A DNA stretch of 64,000 nucleotides from Mesorhizobium sp. (GTDB taxonomy: Bacteria > Pseudomonadota > Alphaproteobacteria > Rhizobiales > Rhizobiaceae), in the NCBI RefSeq assembly GCF_023954305.1, contig NZ_JAMLIG010000001.1, positions 3,120,001 through 3,184,000 of the forward strand, written 5' to 3'. Below the pieces are notes generated by a model, which was not told the origin of the DNA, made no database searches, and saw nothing but the letters and a program-made list of their open reading frames with translations. Positions within the stretch are counted from its first letter, which is position 1, and each line of letters begins with the position of its first letter. A program made the translations under genes and the position numbers. Of this stretch, positions 24,897 to 33,457 are shown in pieces.

Positions 24897-24907
24897 GGTC
24901 GATTGCT

Positions 24908-25615
24908 CTAGAAAGGCAGAATCTGGTCGAGGATCTGGTGCCCGTAGGGCGGTTGCTGAACCTCGGTCAGACGGCCGCGGCCACCGTAGGAGATGCGCGC
25001 CTCGGCGATCCGCTCGTAGGAAATCGTGTTGTTCGCGCCGATGTCGGTAGGCCTGACGATACCGGCGATCGTCAGCACGCGCAGCTCGGCGTTGACGCGC
25101 ACCTCCTGCGTGCCGCTGATGATCAGGTTGCCGTTGGGAAGCACGTCGGTGACCAGAGCCGCGACCGATAGGCTCAAGGCTTCCGAGCGCGCGGTCTGCC
25201 CGTTTCCGGTGCTGGTCGAGGCGGAGCCGATATCGAAGCCCGCCTGCGCTTCGCCGGTCTTGATGCCATTGATGTCATAGTCGCCGGCGATGGCGAAATT
25301 GCGTGATGCCTGACGGCTGCGTTCTGACTCGTTGGAGAACTTGGCCTTGTCGTTGATCGAGATGAAGACGGTCAGCACGTCGCCGACCGAGAGCGCGCGG
25401 GCGTCTGTGAAAAGATTGCTCTGCCGGTCGTCCCACAGGGAATTGGCGGCAACCGGTTTCGCCGGCGCTTTCGGGTAATAGTAGTTCGAGCGCGGATTGG
25501 CATCGAGGCCGGTTCCGACGGCGGACATCACCGGAGGAATGTTGACCTCCGCCAGATTCGCGCCGCAGCCCGCCAGTCCGAGCGTGAGGGCTGTGGTCAG
25601 AAGGATGCGATTCAC
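24908..25615 (-). CDS. flgH: Flagellar L-ring lipoprotein FlgH
   Basis: A 235-residue lipoprotein with signal peptide and lipobox LAGC (Cys17), and the FlgH core (NSLWDDRQSNLFTDARALSVGDVLTVFISINDKAKF near residues 60-95; GNLIISGTQEVRVNAELRVLTIAGIVRPTDI near 160-190). It builds the outer-membrane L-ring. The start is GTG at 25613-25615, overlapping the motE stop as GTGA, which places the signal peptide at the very N-terminus; the longer frame upstream is rejected. Confidence 0.95.
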   Translation of the reverse strand: MNRILLTTALTLGLAGCGANLAEVNIPPVMSAVGTGLDANPRSNYYYPKAPAKPVAANSLWDDRQSNLFTDARALSVGDVLTVFISINDKAKFSNESERSRQASRNFAIAGDYDINGIKTGEAQAGFDIGSASTSTGNGQTARSEALSLSVAALVTDVLPNGNLIISGTQEVRVNAELRVLTIAGIVRPTDIGANNTISYERIAEARISYGGRGRLTEVQQPPYGHQILDQILPF

Positions 25616-26139
25616 GTCGGGTCTTCCTTTCGCGCCGCGCTCGCCATGATGCCGGTCAGCTTGGCGGCCATCGCGCGTTCCATTTCGTTCATGATGAGGC
25701 CCGACTGCTTGACCTGCAGCTTGAGCATGATGGCGGCGGCAAGCGCCGGATCCATCTCGGACAGGCGCTCGGCGGCTGCATCCGGTCGCATCCGGGCATA
25801 GATCGAGACGACGTTCTCCGTCGCCTTGTCCATGAAGTCCTGACGCAGCCTCATCCATTTCTCGTATTCGGCGCGCTTTTCCTCGAGCTGCTTGACGCGG
25901 CGGTCGATGTCGACCTTGAGCACCTCCAGCTCGCGAGCCTGGATCGCGTAGCGCCGGTCGCGGGCAGCGTCGGCGATATTGCCGCAGAACTTCTCGATTT
26001 CATCGGCGGAGTTGATCGCCTGCGGGGCCTGCGACTGCGTGGCGCCCGGAACGCCCGAGACGATCACGGCGGCGGTGGCGCAGGCCAGGATGGTGGCGGC
26101 CAGCCGGGGAATTCTGATCTCGATCGTCGGTGTCATCAT
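25612..26139 (-). CDS. motE: Periplasmic motility protein MotE
   Basis: A 175-residue secreted protein with signal peptide (residues 1-35), a coiled coil (DIDRRVKQLEEKRAEYEKWMRLRQDFM) and a C-terminal MgtE-N-like helical domain (VVSIYARMRPDAAAERLSEMDPALAAAIMLKLQVKQSGLIMNEM). In Sinorhizobium MotE is the chaperone that stabilises and folds MotC in the periplasm. The start chosen is ATG at 26137-26139 behind TAGGAAAG, just after the flgI stop; the frame extends to 26181 inside flgI. It overlaps flgH. Confidence 0.9.
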   Translation of the reverse strand: MMTPTIEIRIPRLAATILACATAAVIVSGVPGATQSQAPQAINSADEIEKFCGNIADAARDRRYAIQARELEVLKVDIDRRVKQLEEKRAEYEKWMRLRQDFMDKATENVVSIYARMRPDAAAERLSEMDPALAAAIMLKLQVKQSGLIMNEMERAMAAKLTGIMASAARKEDPT

Positions 26140-26149
26140 CGGAACTTTC

Positions 26150-27379
26150 CTATTGCAGCACCAGGTCCGCCTGCAGCGCACCGGCGGACTTGATTCCCTG
26201 GAGGATCGCGATGATGCCGTCGGGCTTCACCCCGATCCGGTTGAGGCCGGCCACCAGGGTTTCCAGGTCCGGCCCGTCGATCATCGCCACTTCGCCGCCG
26301 TCCTGCGTCGCATCGACGACGGTCGAGGGTTCCACCGCCGTCTCGCCGTTGGAGAACGGCTCCGGCTGGACGACCTTCGGCATTTCGGTGATGCGTACCG
26401 TCAGCGCGCCATAGCTGATCGCCACCTTGGAGATCCTGACCGCCTGGCCGATGACGATGGTGCCGGTGCGTTCGTCGATGACGACGCGCGCAGGCGCGTC
26501 CGTCTCGACCAGCAGGTTCTCAAGTTCGGCGATGAAGCGGGCGGAGGAGATGTTCTCCGGCCGCTTGATCATTACGGTCCTGGCATCCTGTTCGCTGGCG
26601 ACGCGCTTGCCGAAGCGGTTGGTACCGTACTCGTTGATGGCGTCGGTGACGCGCACGACGGTCGAAAAGTCGGGATTGCGCAATTGCAGCGTCAGGATGG
26701 TGTCCTGGCCGAACTGCGTCGGCACCTCGCGCTCGACGATGCCGCCGCCCGGTACGCGGCCGGATGTCGGCACGCCCTTCGAGACCGTCTCGGCCTCTCC
26801 CTGCGCGGCGAAACCGGAGACGATCACCGGCCCCTGCGCGACGGCATAGATCTCGCCGTCGGGTGCGCGCAGCGGCGTCATGACCAGCGTTCCTCCCGTC
26901 AGCGACGTCGCGTCGCCGAGCGAGGAGACGGTGACGTCGATGCGGGCGCCGGAGCGGACGAAGGCGGGCATGTTGGCGGTGACGATGACAGCGGCGACGT
27001 TCTTGGCGCGGGCCTGGCCGCCCTCGAGCGAAATGCCGAGATTTTGCAGCATGGCGCGGATGGACTGGTCGGTGAAGGGCGCGCTGCGCAGGTTGTCGCC
27101 CGACCCCTGCAGGCCGATGACCAGGCCGTAGCCGATCAGCTGGTTGTCGCGCGAGCTCTGCAGAGTGGCGATGTCCTTGATGCGCGACGGGGCGCCCAGT
27201 GAGGGCAGGGACGAGGGGCCGCCGTTCGAGGCGAAGCGGACCGTGCGCGGCGCGGGCGTATCGTGGATGTGGCCGTCGGCGGCCGGGGCGAGGACGACCG
27301 GCTCGGACAGGTCAGCCGCGGCGACGGGTGCCGCGAGATGAGCGAACATGGCGATGGCGAGCAGGAGCCGTTTCATCAT
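26150..27379 (-). CDS. flgI: Flagellar P-ring protein FlgI
   Basis: A 409-residue P-ring subunit with signal peptide (residues 1-22, ending APVAAA). It has the FlgI core (SRIKDIATLQSSRDNQLIGYGLVIGLQGSGDNL..., VTANMPAFVRSGARIDVTVSSLGDATSLTGGTLVMTPLRAPDGEIYAVAQG) and the C-terminal DLETLVAGLNRIGVKPDGIIAILQGIKSAGALQADLVLQ. Two adjacent ATGs (27379 and 27376) overlap the flgA stop; the first is used. The frame stays open to 27787 but that part overlaps flgA. Confidence 0.96.
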   Translation of the reverse strand: MMKRLLLAIAMFAHLAAPVAAADLSEPVVLAPAADGHIHDTPAPRTVRFASNGGPSSLPSLGAPSRIKDIATLQSSRDNQLIGYGLVIGLQGSGDNLRSAPFTDQSIRAMLQNLGISLEGGQARAKNVAAVIVTANMPAFVRSGARIDVTVSSLGDATSLTGGTLVMTPLRAPDGEIYAVAQGPVIVSGFAAQGEAETVSKGVPTSGRVPGGGIVEREVPTQFGQDTILTLQLRNPDFSTVVRVTDAINEYGTNRFGKRVASEQDARTVMIKRPENISSARFIAELENLLVETDAPARVVIDERTGTIVIGQAVRISKVAISYGALTVRITEMPKVVQPEPFSNGETAVEPSTVVDATQDGGEVAMIDGPDLETLVAGLNRIGVKPDGIIAILQGIKSAGALQADLVLQ

Positions 27380-27837
27380 CCGCCGACCTTGATGGTGCCG
27401 TCGGCCATGACGATGCCGGTGAAGACCTTGCCGCTGTCGACGTTGCGCAGGCGCAGCACGTCGCCGAGGCTGCCCGCCTGGAGCGGCACGGCGGTCGCCT
27501 GGATCGTCAGGCCGTCCTGCTGGAAGATGACGGTGACCGATTGGCCTGCCTCGACGAGATAGGGTTCGCGCAGCGAGCTGAGCGGAATGAGTTTGCCGGG
27601 CAGGATCGTGCGTTTGGCGACCTTGCCGTCGGCCTCGTCGATCTCGCGCACGAACGGCTGGGTGACGCGGGCATTGGGCCGCAGCGCGACCTGGTCGAGC
27701 GTATCGGCGCTGACCGTCTCGCCGGGATAGACGATGTGGGTGGCGACGACCGCCATGTCCGCGGCAGACGCCATCGCCGGCGGCCAAATGATGGCCGCCG
27801 CGCCTGCAAGGACTGCCGCGATGCGCCGGGCTGCCAT
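27376..27837 (-). CDS. flgA: Flagellar P-ring assembly chaperone FlgA
   Basis: A 153-residue secreted protein with signal peptide (residues 1-26) and one SAF-type domain (YPGETVSADTLDQVAL..., AGQSVTVIFQQDGLTIQATAVPLQAGSLGDVLRLRNVDSGKVFTGIVMADGTIKV). FlgA helps FlgI assemble the P-ring. The short single-domain form is usual in rhizobia. The ATG overlaps the flgG stop (TAATG). Confidence 0.93.
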   Translation of the reverse strand: MAARRIAAVLAGAAAIIWPPAMASAADMAVVATHIVYPGETVSADTLDQVALRPNARVTQPFVREIDEADGKVAKRTILPGKLIPLSSLREPYLVEAGQSVTVIFQQDGLTIQATAVPLQAGSLGDVLRLRNVDSGKVFTGIVMADGTIKVGG

Positions 27838-28622
27838 TACCGCGCCTGCGAGATGGTGGCAGCCATTTCGTCGGCGGCCTTGATGACCTTCGAGTTCATC
27901 TCGTAGGCGCGCTGGGCCGAAATCATGTCGGTGATCTCCTTGACGGGATCGACGTTGGAATTTTCGAGATAGCCCTGTTCGATCGTGCCGAAGCCGGGGT
28001 CGCCGGCGACGCCGACGATCGCGGGGCCGGATGCTTCCGTTTCGCCGAACAGGTTGTCGCCGAGCGGGGCGAGGCCCGCTTCGTTTGCGAAGGTGGCAAG
28101 CGTCAGCTGGCCGAGTTCCTGGACGGCGGCCTGACCGTCGATCCTGGCGAAGACCTGGCCCGACTTGTTGACGATGACCTCGACCGCGTCGGAAGGAACA
28201 GTGATCGAGGGCATGACCGGATTGCCGTCGATGGTGACGAGCTGGCCGGTGGCGTTGGTGTTGAAGGCGCCGGCGCGCGTGTAGAGCGTCTCGCCGCTCG
28301 GCCCTTCGATCTGGAACATGCCGGCGCCGACCAGGGCAAGATCGTATTTGTTGCCTGTGCTGGTCAGCGATCCCTGCACGTGGAGGTTGCGGATGGCAGA
28401 GGTCTTGACGCCGAGGCCGATGTGGGCGCCCTCGGGCACGACCGAGGCGTTGGCCTGGTTGGGCACGCCGGCCAGACGCTCGACCTGGTAGAGCAGGTCG
28501 GAGAACTCGGCTCTCGCCCGCTTGAAGCCGGTCGTGTTGATGTTGGCGATGTTGTTGGCGATGACCTCGAGATTGGTCTGCTGGGCGTTCATTCCCGTCG
28601 CGGCGATGGCGAGTGCTCTCAT
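27837..28622 (-). CDS. flgG: Distal rod protein FlgG
   Basis: A 261-residue rod protein with the conserved opening MRALAIAATGMNAQQTNLEVIANNIANINTTGFKRARAEFSDLLYQ and closing YLENSNVDPVKEITDMISAQRAYEMNSKVIKAADEMAATISQAR. Length and both terminal helices are normal. It forms the distal rod inside the P and L rings. It follows fliE by 12 bp. Confidence 0.96.
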   Translation of the reverse strand: MRALAIAATGMNAQQTNLEVIANNIANINTTGFKRARAEFSDLLYQVERLAGVPNQANASVVPEGAHIGLGVKTSAIRNLHVQGSLTSTGNKYDLALVGAGMFQIEGPSGETLYTRAGAFNTNATGQLVTIDGNPVMPSITVPSDAVEVIVNKSGQVFARIDGQAAVQELGQLTLATFANEAGLAPLGDNLFGETEASGPAIVGVAGDPGFGTIEQGYLENSNVDPVKEITDMISAQRAYEMNSKVIKAADEMAATISQAR

Positions 28623-28634
28623 ACTCTTGACTCC

Positions 28635-28952
28635 TCAGATCGCCATACGGCTGACTTCGAGATAGGCGGTGACAATCTTGTCGCGGATGGCGATGGCGGT
28701 CTGGAGAGAGCGCTCGGCGCTCATCACGCTGTCGACGACCTCGCGGGTGGTGACATCGCCGCCCTGCAGCGCCTTCATGGACACCTGGTCGGCATTCTGC
28801 AGGTTGCCGATGGCGCTGCTGGCAGCATTGGAGAGCGCCTTCGCCAGAGAGGCGCCGAAATCCATGGTCGGCGCTGTCGCGTCCACACCCGCGCGGCTCT
28901 CGAAAAGGCTGCCGGGGCCGACGCCGCCGATCGGGGATATGCCGCTGATCAT
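28635..28952 (-). CDS. fliE: MS-ring/rod junction protein FliE
   Basis: A 105-residue FliE, mainly helical, ending in the conserved VMSAERSLQTAIAIRDKIVTAYLEVSRMAI. It joins the MS-ring to the proximal rod and is the first export substrate. The ATG overlaps the flgC stop. Confidence 0.93.
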   Translation of the reverse strand: MISGISPIGGVGPGSLFESRAGVDATAPTMDFGASLAKALSNAASSAIGNLQNADQVSMKALQGGDVTTREVVDSVMSAERSLQTAIAIRDKIVTAYLEVSRMAI

Positions 28953-29368
28953 GACTGGCTCCTCAGCAGGTCGATGGTCATCGAGATCAATTCGCGCGCC
29001 TGCTTGATGGTCTGGAGATTGGCCTCGTAGGACCGGTTCGCCTCGCGCATGTCCGCCATCTCGACGAGCATGTTGACGTTCGGCATCTTGACGTAACCCT
29101 TTTCGTCGGCCGCCTGGTGCCCTGGCATGTATTCGGTCGGAAACTCGGCCGGATCGGTGGCGCGCGCGGCCACGGCGACGAAGGACGCGCCGCTCTGGCG
29201 GTCGACAAGCGAGCCGAAACTTATGGTCTTGCGGACGTAAGGGTCTTCCTGCGCGCTGTTGGCCGTGGACTGCGCGTTCGCCAGATTTTCGGCGACGACG
29301 CGAAGCCGCTCGGACTGGGCTGTCAGGCCGGAGGCGGCGATACGCAGCGAGGTCGTCAGCGGATCCAT
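28949..29368 (-). CDS. flgC: Proximal rod protein FlgC
   Basis: A 139-residue rod protein: N-terminal SLRIAASGLTAQSERLRVVAENLANAQST and C-terminal PNVNMLVEMADMREANRSYEANLQTIKQARELISMTIDLLRS are canonical. It is translated 7 bp after flgB and overlaps fliE. Confidence 0.95.
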   Translation of the reverse strand: MDPLTTSLRIAASGLTAQSERLRVVAENLANAQSTANSAQEDPYVRKTISFGSLVDRQSGASFVAVAARATDPAEFPTEYMPGHQAADEKGYVKMPNVNMLVEMADMREANRSYEANLQTIKQARELISMTIDLLRSQS

Positions 29369-29375
29369 GGGCTCC

Positions 29376-29753
29376 TCACTTCGCCGTCATCAGGAACATG
29401 CGATGGAAGGATCTGACGATCGCCGTGTTCAGCTCGAACGCCTGCCGAACCTCGTTCGACCTGATCAGCTCCTCTTCGATCTGCACACTATTGCCGGAGG
29501 GCCGGGCCGAGGCCTCGGCCCGCGCCTGCGTGCCGAAGCCCGCGTCGGTTCCGCCGATCGGGATGTGTCCGGGATTGGTGACCGAGACGGCGGACGTGCT
29601 GGAATTCAGAACCTGTTCGAACGGCGTCACGTCGACGGCGCTGTAGCCGGGCGTGTTGGCATTGGCGATGTTGCTGGTCAGCGCCGACTGGCGCGCAGAC
29701 AGCCAGTCCGCCTGGAAGGCGGCGAGCTGGAACAGTTGCACTGACTGAACCAT
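29376..29753 (-). CDS. flgB: Proximal rod protein FlgB
   Basis: A 125-residue rod protein, first gene of the operon flgB-flgC-fliE-flgG-flgA-flgI-motE-flgH-fliL-fliP. The rod motif ALTSNIANANTPGYSAVDV is present near residue 25, and EELIRSNEVRQAFELNTAIVRSFHRMFLMTAK closes the protein. The ATG at 29751-29753 is taken over a TTG one codon earlier, with AGGGAAC as ribosome site. The shared flagellar element is 43 nt upstream. Confidence 0.94.
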   Translation of the reverse strand: MVQSVQLFQLAAFQADWLSARQSALTSNIANANTPGYSAVDVTPFEQVLNSSTSAVSVTNPGHIPIGGTDAGFGTQARAEASARPSGNSVQIEEELIRSNEVRQAFELNTAIVRSFHRMFLMTAK

Positions 29754-29795
29754 CAACGGTTCCCTGCGACGTTTCTCTGGCGAGTGAAACGACGA

Positions 29796-29816
29796 TAGGA
29801 AACGTGACTTGCGTGG
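29796..29816 (-). promoter_or_regulatory. Shared flagellar element before flgB (CCACGCAAG-N10-TA)
   Basis: The minus strand reads CCACGCAAG, ten bases, then TATCGT; only the first base departs from TCRCRCAAG. The TA lies 43 nt before the flgB ATG, in the 92-bp gap after the preceding gene, where a promoter for the ten-gene operon is expected. Confidence 0.6.
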
Positions 29817-29845
29817 ACCTTGCGAGGGGCCGGGACGCCTCGGAC

Positions 29846-30478
29846 CTAGTTGACGATCTCGAGCACCCGGTCGGTGGTGGTGACGAGAACCCAGCTGCCG
29901 TTGCGCTTCTCGATCTTGGCGACCCGGCTGTTGTCGGGCAGGAGCGAACCGCGCTGGACCACGTAAAGGCCCTGGTCGTCCTGGATCATCGCGCGTCCGT
30001 TGGCGACGTGGACGAGTTCGAATTCCGGCACGATGGCGGGAAAGGGCTGCTCGACAGGCTCGGGCTCTTCATCTTCTCCGCCGGAAGGAGGGGTGGTCCC
30101 GGTGGTGAACGTGTCGAGGTCGGTCTCGCGGTTGTCCCGCGTCTCCTCTTCGGACGCGACGCGATCGGCGGCGATGGCGCCCCTGGGCGCCGGTCCGCTC
30201 GAAGGGATGTTCTCCAGCTTCACCGCGCGGATGCCGAACTGATCCTGGTTGAGGAAGACGTACCATGGAAAGTAGGCGCAGAAGCCGCTGAGCACGATAC
30301 CCGACGCAAAGAGGATGAGGTCGCCGCGCGAATAGCTGCGCGAAAAGCCGAAACGGCTGCGCCGCGGCGCTGCCCGGACGGCGGGCTCCCGTCGCCGGGG
30401 CCGCCACGAGATCAGGCGCGACGCGCCGACCCGGCCGAGCATGCCCGTCGTTCTCCGCTCAGGCTGCTTGCTGGCCAT
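29846..30478 (-). CDS. Rhizobial flagellar-cluster protein of unknown function, single-pass membrane
   Basis: A 210-residue protein I do not recognise as a named flagellar component. Residues 1-50 are strongly basic (MASKQPERRTTGMLGRV..., RRREP, RRSRFGF), residues 53-75 form a membrane helix (ILFASGIVLSGFCAYFPWYVFL), residues 90-145 are acidic and Pro/Glu-rich, and residues 150-210 form a small beta-rich domain (FELVHVANGRAMIQDDQGLYVVQRGSLLPDNSRVAKIEKRNGSWVLVTTTDRVLEI). That last part resembles the SH3-like periplasmic domains of PilP-type secretion proteins. It overlaps the fliI end by 20 bp, so it is in the DUF1217-flgF-fliI operon. A periplasmic role in basal body or export assembly is a guess. 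Confidence 0.7.
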   Translation of the reverse strand: MASKQPERRTTGMLGRVGASRLISWRPRRREPAVRAAPRRSRFGFSRSYSRGDLILFASGIVLSGFCAYFPWYVFLNQDQFGIRAVKLENIPSSGPAPRGAIAADRVASEEETRDNRETDLDTFTTGTTPPSGGEDEEPEPVEQPFPAIVPEFELVHVANGRAMIQDDQGLYVVQRGSLLPDNSRVAKIEKRNGSWVLVTTTDRVLEIVN

Positions 30479-31844
30479 TCGGCGCCTCCCTTGCTTTCAG
30501 ATGACGTGCGAGATCGCCGAACGGGTCCCTGCTGCGCGGATCGGCGGGCGACTGTCCGAGCGCTTCGTAGATCAGCGGCACCTGTTTGACCGCAATGTCG
30601 AGATCGACGTCGGACCCCGCCGAATAGGCGCCGAGGAGGCGGATGTCCCTGGTCTCCTCGTAGCGCGAGATCATCGCCCTGAGCCGGGTCACCAGCGTCT
30701 TCTCGTCATCGGTCCAGGCGCGCCCGGACAGTCTGGAGATCGAGGCGAGGGGATTGACCGCCGGGAAGCGACCCTGCTCGGCGATCGAGCGGTCGAGCAC
30801 GACATGGCCATCGAGGATGCCGCGCACGCTGTCGGCGATCGGGTCGTTGTGGTCGTCGCCGTCGACAAGGACGGAGATGATCGCGGTGATCGAGCCGGTT
30901 TCCCCGGTCGTGCCAGGACCGGCGCGCTCCAGAAGCTTCGGCAGTTCGGTGAAGACCGAGGCAGGATAGCCGCGCGCGATCGGCGGCTCGCCGGCGGAGG
31001 TCGCCACCTCGCGGAGCGCGTGGGCGAAGCGGGTGACGGAATCGACGATCAGCAACACACGGTCGCCGCGGTCGCGGAAATACTCGGCGACGCTCATGGC
31101 GGTCGCCGGCGCGCGCCGGCGCATCATCGCACTCTCGTCGCTGGTCGAGACGACAGCCACGGTCTTTGCCATGTTCTTCGGTCCGACGGTGTCTTCCAGG
31201 AATTCGCGCACCTCGCGGCCGCGTTCGCCGACGAGCGAGACGACTGCCGTGTCGAACGCGTCGGCGGCGGCGAGCATGGCCAGCAGCGTCGACTTGCCGA
31301 CGCCCGAGCCGGCAAACACGCCCATGCGTTGTCCAAAGCAGAGCGGCGTGAAGATGTCGATCACGCGCACGCCGGTCTTGAAGGCGGCGTCGACGCGCTG
31401 GCGGGTCATCGCGTTGGCGGCATGGCCGGACGCGTGTCTCTCGCCAAGGACGAGGGGCGGCCCTCCGTCGATCGGACGGCCGAGCGCGTTGACGACGCGG
31501 CCGCGCCAGGACACGTCCGGGCGCACGGCCAGCGGCCCACAATTGAACACCGGCGTGTCGATGGCGAGGTCGGCTGTGGTCTCGAAGGGCGAGACCAGGA
31601 CATCGTCCGGCGTCACGCGCACGATTTCGCCGGCGCGCCGACCCTTCGGTCCGTCGTGTTCGACGACGTCGCCGATGCAGGCTTTGCGGGACAGGCCACG
31701 CACGCGGTAGTGCGTCGCCGACACCTCGACCACGCGCCCGCCCATGCGCATGAGCGCGTCGGGGGCGGCGAAGCGCGCCATCGCCTGCTCGAGCAGCAGG
31801 AGGCGATTTGGCTCGTCGGCGGCTTGCGCGGAATTCGTGGTCAT
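30459..31844 (-). CDS. fliI: Flagellar export ATPase FliI
   Basis: A 461-residue ATPase related to F1-beta. Walker A is AGSGVGKST (residues 178-186), Walker B lies in VLLIVDSVTRFA, and the FliI-type GRPIDG and FPAVNPLASISRLSGRAW motifs are present. It energises unfolding and entry of export substrates. Downstream is the 210-residue unknown; upstream is flgF after 13 bp. Confidence 0.96.
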   Translation of the reverse strand: MTTNSAQAADEPNRLLLLEQAMARFAAPDALMRMGGRVVEVSATHYRVRGLSRKACIGDVVEHDGPKGRRAGEIVRVTPDDVLVSPFETTADLAIDTPVFNCGPLAVRPDVSWRGRVVNALGRPIDGGPPLVLGERHASGHAANAMTRQRVDAAFKTGVRVIDIFTPLCFGQRMGVFAGSGVGKSTLLAMLAAADAFDTAVVSLVGERGREVREFLEDTVGPKNMAKTVAVVSTSDESAMMRRRAPATAMSVAEYFRDRGDRVLLIVDSVTRFAHALREVATSAGEPPIARGYPASVFTELPKLLERAGPGTTGETGSITAIISVLVDGDDHNDPIADSVRGILDGHVVLDRSIAEQGRFPAVNPLASISRLSGRAWTDDEKTLVTRLRAMISRYEETRDIRLLGAYSAGSDVDLDIAVKQVPLIYEALGQSPADPRSRDPFGDLARHLKAREAPNGQQAA

Positions 31845-31857
31845 CGCGGTTCAGATC

Positions 31858-32580
31858 TCAGCGGCTGCCGAGCGTCTTCACGGCGTCGGTATAGGTCTGC
31901 TCTGTCTGCCGGATCGCAGAACCCGCGCTCTCGAACGCCCGCTGGACCATGATGAGCCGCGTCATTTCCAGGACCGGATTGACGTTGGAATCCTCGACGA
32001 AGCCCTGAAGGACGCCGGTGTCGGCGCGGTCGACCACCGGCTGCTGCGTGCCGTTCGCCAGCACGCCGGAATTGCCGTATCGCGTGAAATTCTCTCCGGG
32101 CTCGAAGCTGAACAGACCGAACGCCCCGACCTGCTGGCCGTCCTGGCGAATGAAGCCGTCGGCGCTGACCACCGGCGCCCCGGCGGCAGGGTCGAGTTGC
32201 AGGGCGGTCCCGGCGGCATCGAGCACCGGATAGCCTTCAACCGACACGATCTGGCCGGTCTGGAGCATGGAAAAGCGGCCGTCGCGGGTCATGACCTGAC
32301 CGGCCGGTGTGTCCAGGGCGAACCATGCGTCGCCGCGCACGGCGAAGTCGAACGGGTTCTCGGTGGCGCGAAAGCCTCCCTTCGCCTGCGACAGAAAGGT
32401 CCCGCCGGTCGACACGAAGGTGGTGGCGTCCGGGCCGGTGCCGCTCAGAACGTCCTCGAACTTGATCTGCGTGGCGCGAAAGCCGACCGTTCCGGCATTC
32501 GCGACATTGTCGGCGATGGTGTTGAGGCGCCGTTCGAGGGCAATCTGCGAGGACAGGGCGACGTAGAGCGAATCCTGCAT
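31858..32580 (-). CDS. flgF: Proximal rod protein FlgF
   Basis: A 240-residue rod protein with N-terminal MQDSLYVALSSQIALERRLNTIADNVANAGTVGFRATQIKFE and C-terminal GFVEDSNVNPVLEMTRLIMVQRAFESAGSAIRQTEQTYTDAVKTLGSR, as in FlgF. It starts 1 bp after the DUF1217 gene's stop codon, so it is translated in a chain with it. Confidence 0.94.
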   Translation of the reverse strand: MQDSLYVALSSQIALERRLNTIADNVANAGTVGFRATQIKFEDVLSGTGPDATTFVSTGGTFLSQAKGGFRATENPFDFAVRGDAWFALDTPAGQVMTRDGRFSMLQTGQIVSVEGYPVLDAAGTALQLDPAAGAPVVSADGFIRQDGQQVGAFGLFSFEPGENFTRYGNSGVLANGTQQPVVDRADTGVLQGFVEDSNVNPVLEMTRLIMVQRAFESAGSAIRQTEQTYTDAVKTLGSR

Positions 32581-32581
32581 G

Positions 32582-33358
32582 TCAGTAGGCTTTCATCGAC
32601 TGCATGGTGAGCAGGAGATCCGTCGAGATGCCGTATTCGGGCTGGGTGAAGAGCGTGGTGACCAGCGAGGCGGCGGTGGTTGTCGGGTTCTCCATCTCCC
32701 ACAAGGTGGTGAAGCGCGTGATGAATTCGCCGAGCAGTTCAGAATCCTGGAAGTCCTCCAGATCGATCCGATCCTCGATGAGTGCCGCCTGCTTGTCGAT
32801 GTCGGCGTTGCCGAAGGCGTCGGGCAGACCGAGCGCCGTGAACACGACCTCCTTCAGCGCCGGGTCTGCCAGGATCTGGTAGGCGTTGGTGATCGAGGCG
32901 GCGCTGCGTTCGAAATAGAGCGCAAGACGGACGCCTTCGTTCTGGTTGCCGGCGTCCTCTTCCAGCGTCTGGCGCAGATACTTGTCGACCGTCCCCTGCT
33001 GCGCCTTGGTGAAGACCGTCGCCGTCTCGCCGTAGGCAGCGAAGTTGAAGGTATCGACGAACTCCTTATAGCGCTTGTCGCTCAGCGTGTTGGCGAAGGC
33101 GTCTTCATCCTCGATGCCGCCTTCCAGCGCTTTGACCATGAAGGCCTTGGCGTAGGTCATGTCTTCCAGACCGTGAGCTTTCATCGCGTAGCGGAAAAGC
33201 CGGTCGTCGGCCATGAACTCCTCGACCGACTTCACCTTCGTGATGTTCTCAAGGTAATATTCGGTCTCGCGTTCGACGACGGGCTGGTCCTGGACACGGT
33301 CCAGCGACTTGCCGATATCCTTCGCGATCAGCTGGTAGCTAGCATAGGTGTTGATCAA
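32582..33358 (-). CDS. DUF1217 flagellar protein
   Basis: A 258-residue soluble helical protein of the DUF1217 family, conserved in rhizobial flagellar clusters next to motA and flgF (called orf38 in early Sinorhizobium maps). The recognisable start is (L/M)INTYASYQLIAKDIGKSLDRVQDQPVVERETEYYLENI. I place the start at TTG 33356-33358 because this gives the family N-terminus, an AAGGA site stands eight bases before it, and the shared flagellar element then lies 38 nt upstream, as at the other operons. The frame remains open to 33454 but that would run through the promoter. Export substrate or assembly factor is possible; function is unknown. Confidence 0.85.
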   Translation of the reverse strand: MINTYASYQLIAKDIGKSLDRVQDQPVVERETEYYLENITKVKSVEEFMADDRLFRYAMKAHGLEDMTYAKAFMVKALEGGIEDEDAFANTLSDKRYKEFVDTFNFAAYGETATVFTKAQQGTVDKYLRQTLEEDAGNQNEGVRLALYFERSAASITNAYQILADPALKEVVFTALGLPDAFGNADIDKQAALIEDRIDLEDFQDSELLGEFITRFTTLWEMENPTTTAASLVTTLFTQPEYGISTDLLLTMQSMKAY

Positions 33359-33395
33359 GCGCGGGTCCTTCGCGTGGCCTGCCAGTCTGAAGCAA

Positions 33396-33416
33396 TAGCG
33401 CAACTTCCTTGCGTGA
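33396..33416 (-). promoter_or_regulatory. Shared flagellar element before the DUF1217 gene
   Basis: The minus strand reads TCACGCAAG, ten bases, then TATTGC. The TA is 38 nt before the TTG start. It faces the motA copy 41 bp away in the same divergent intergenic region. Confidence 0.65.
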
Positions 33417-33457
33417 AGCTGAATCGCTCCGCCGGCCGCCGCCTCCCGATTCAAGCC

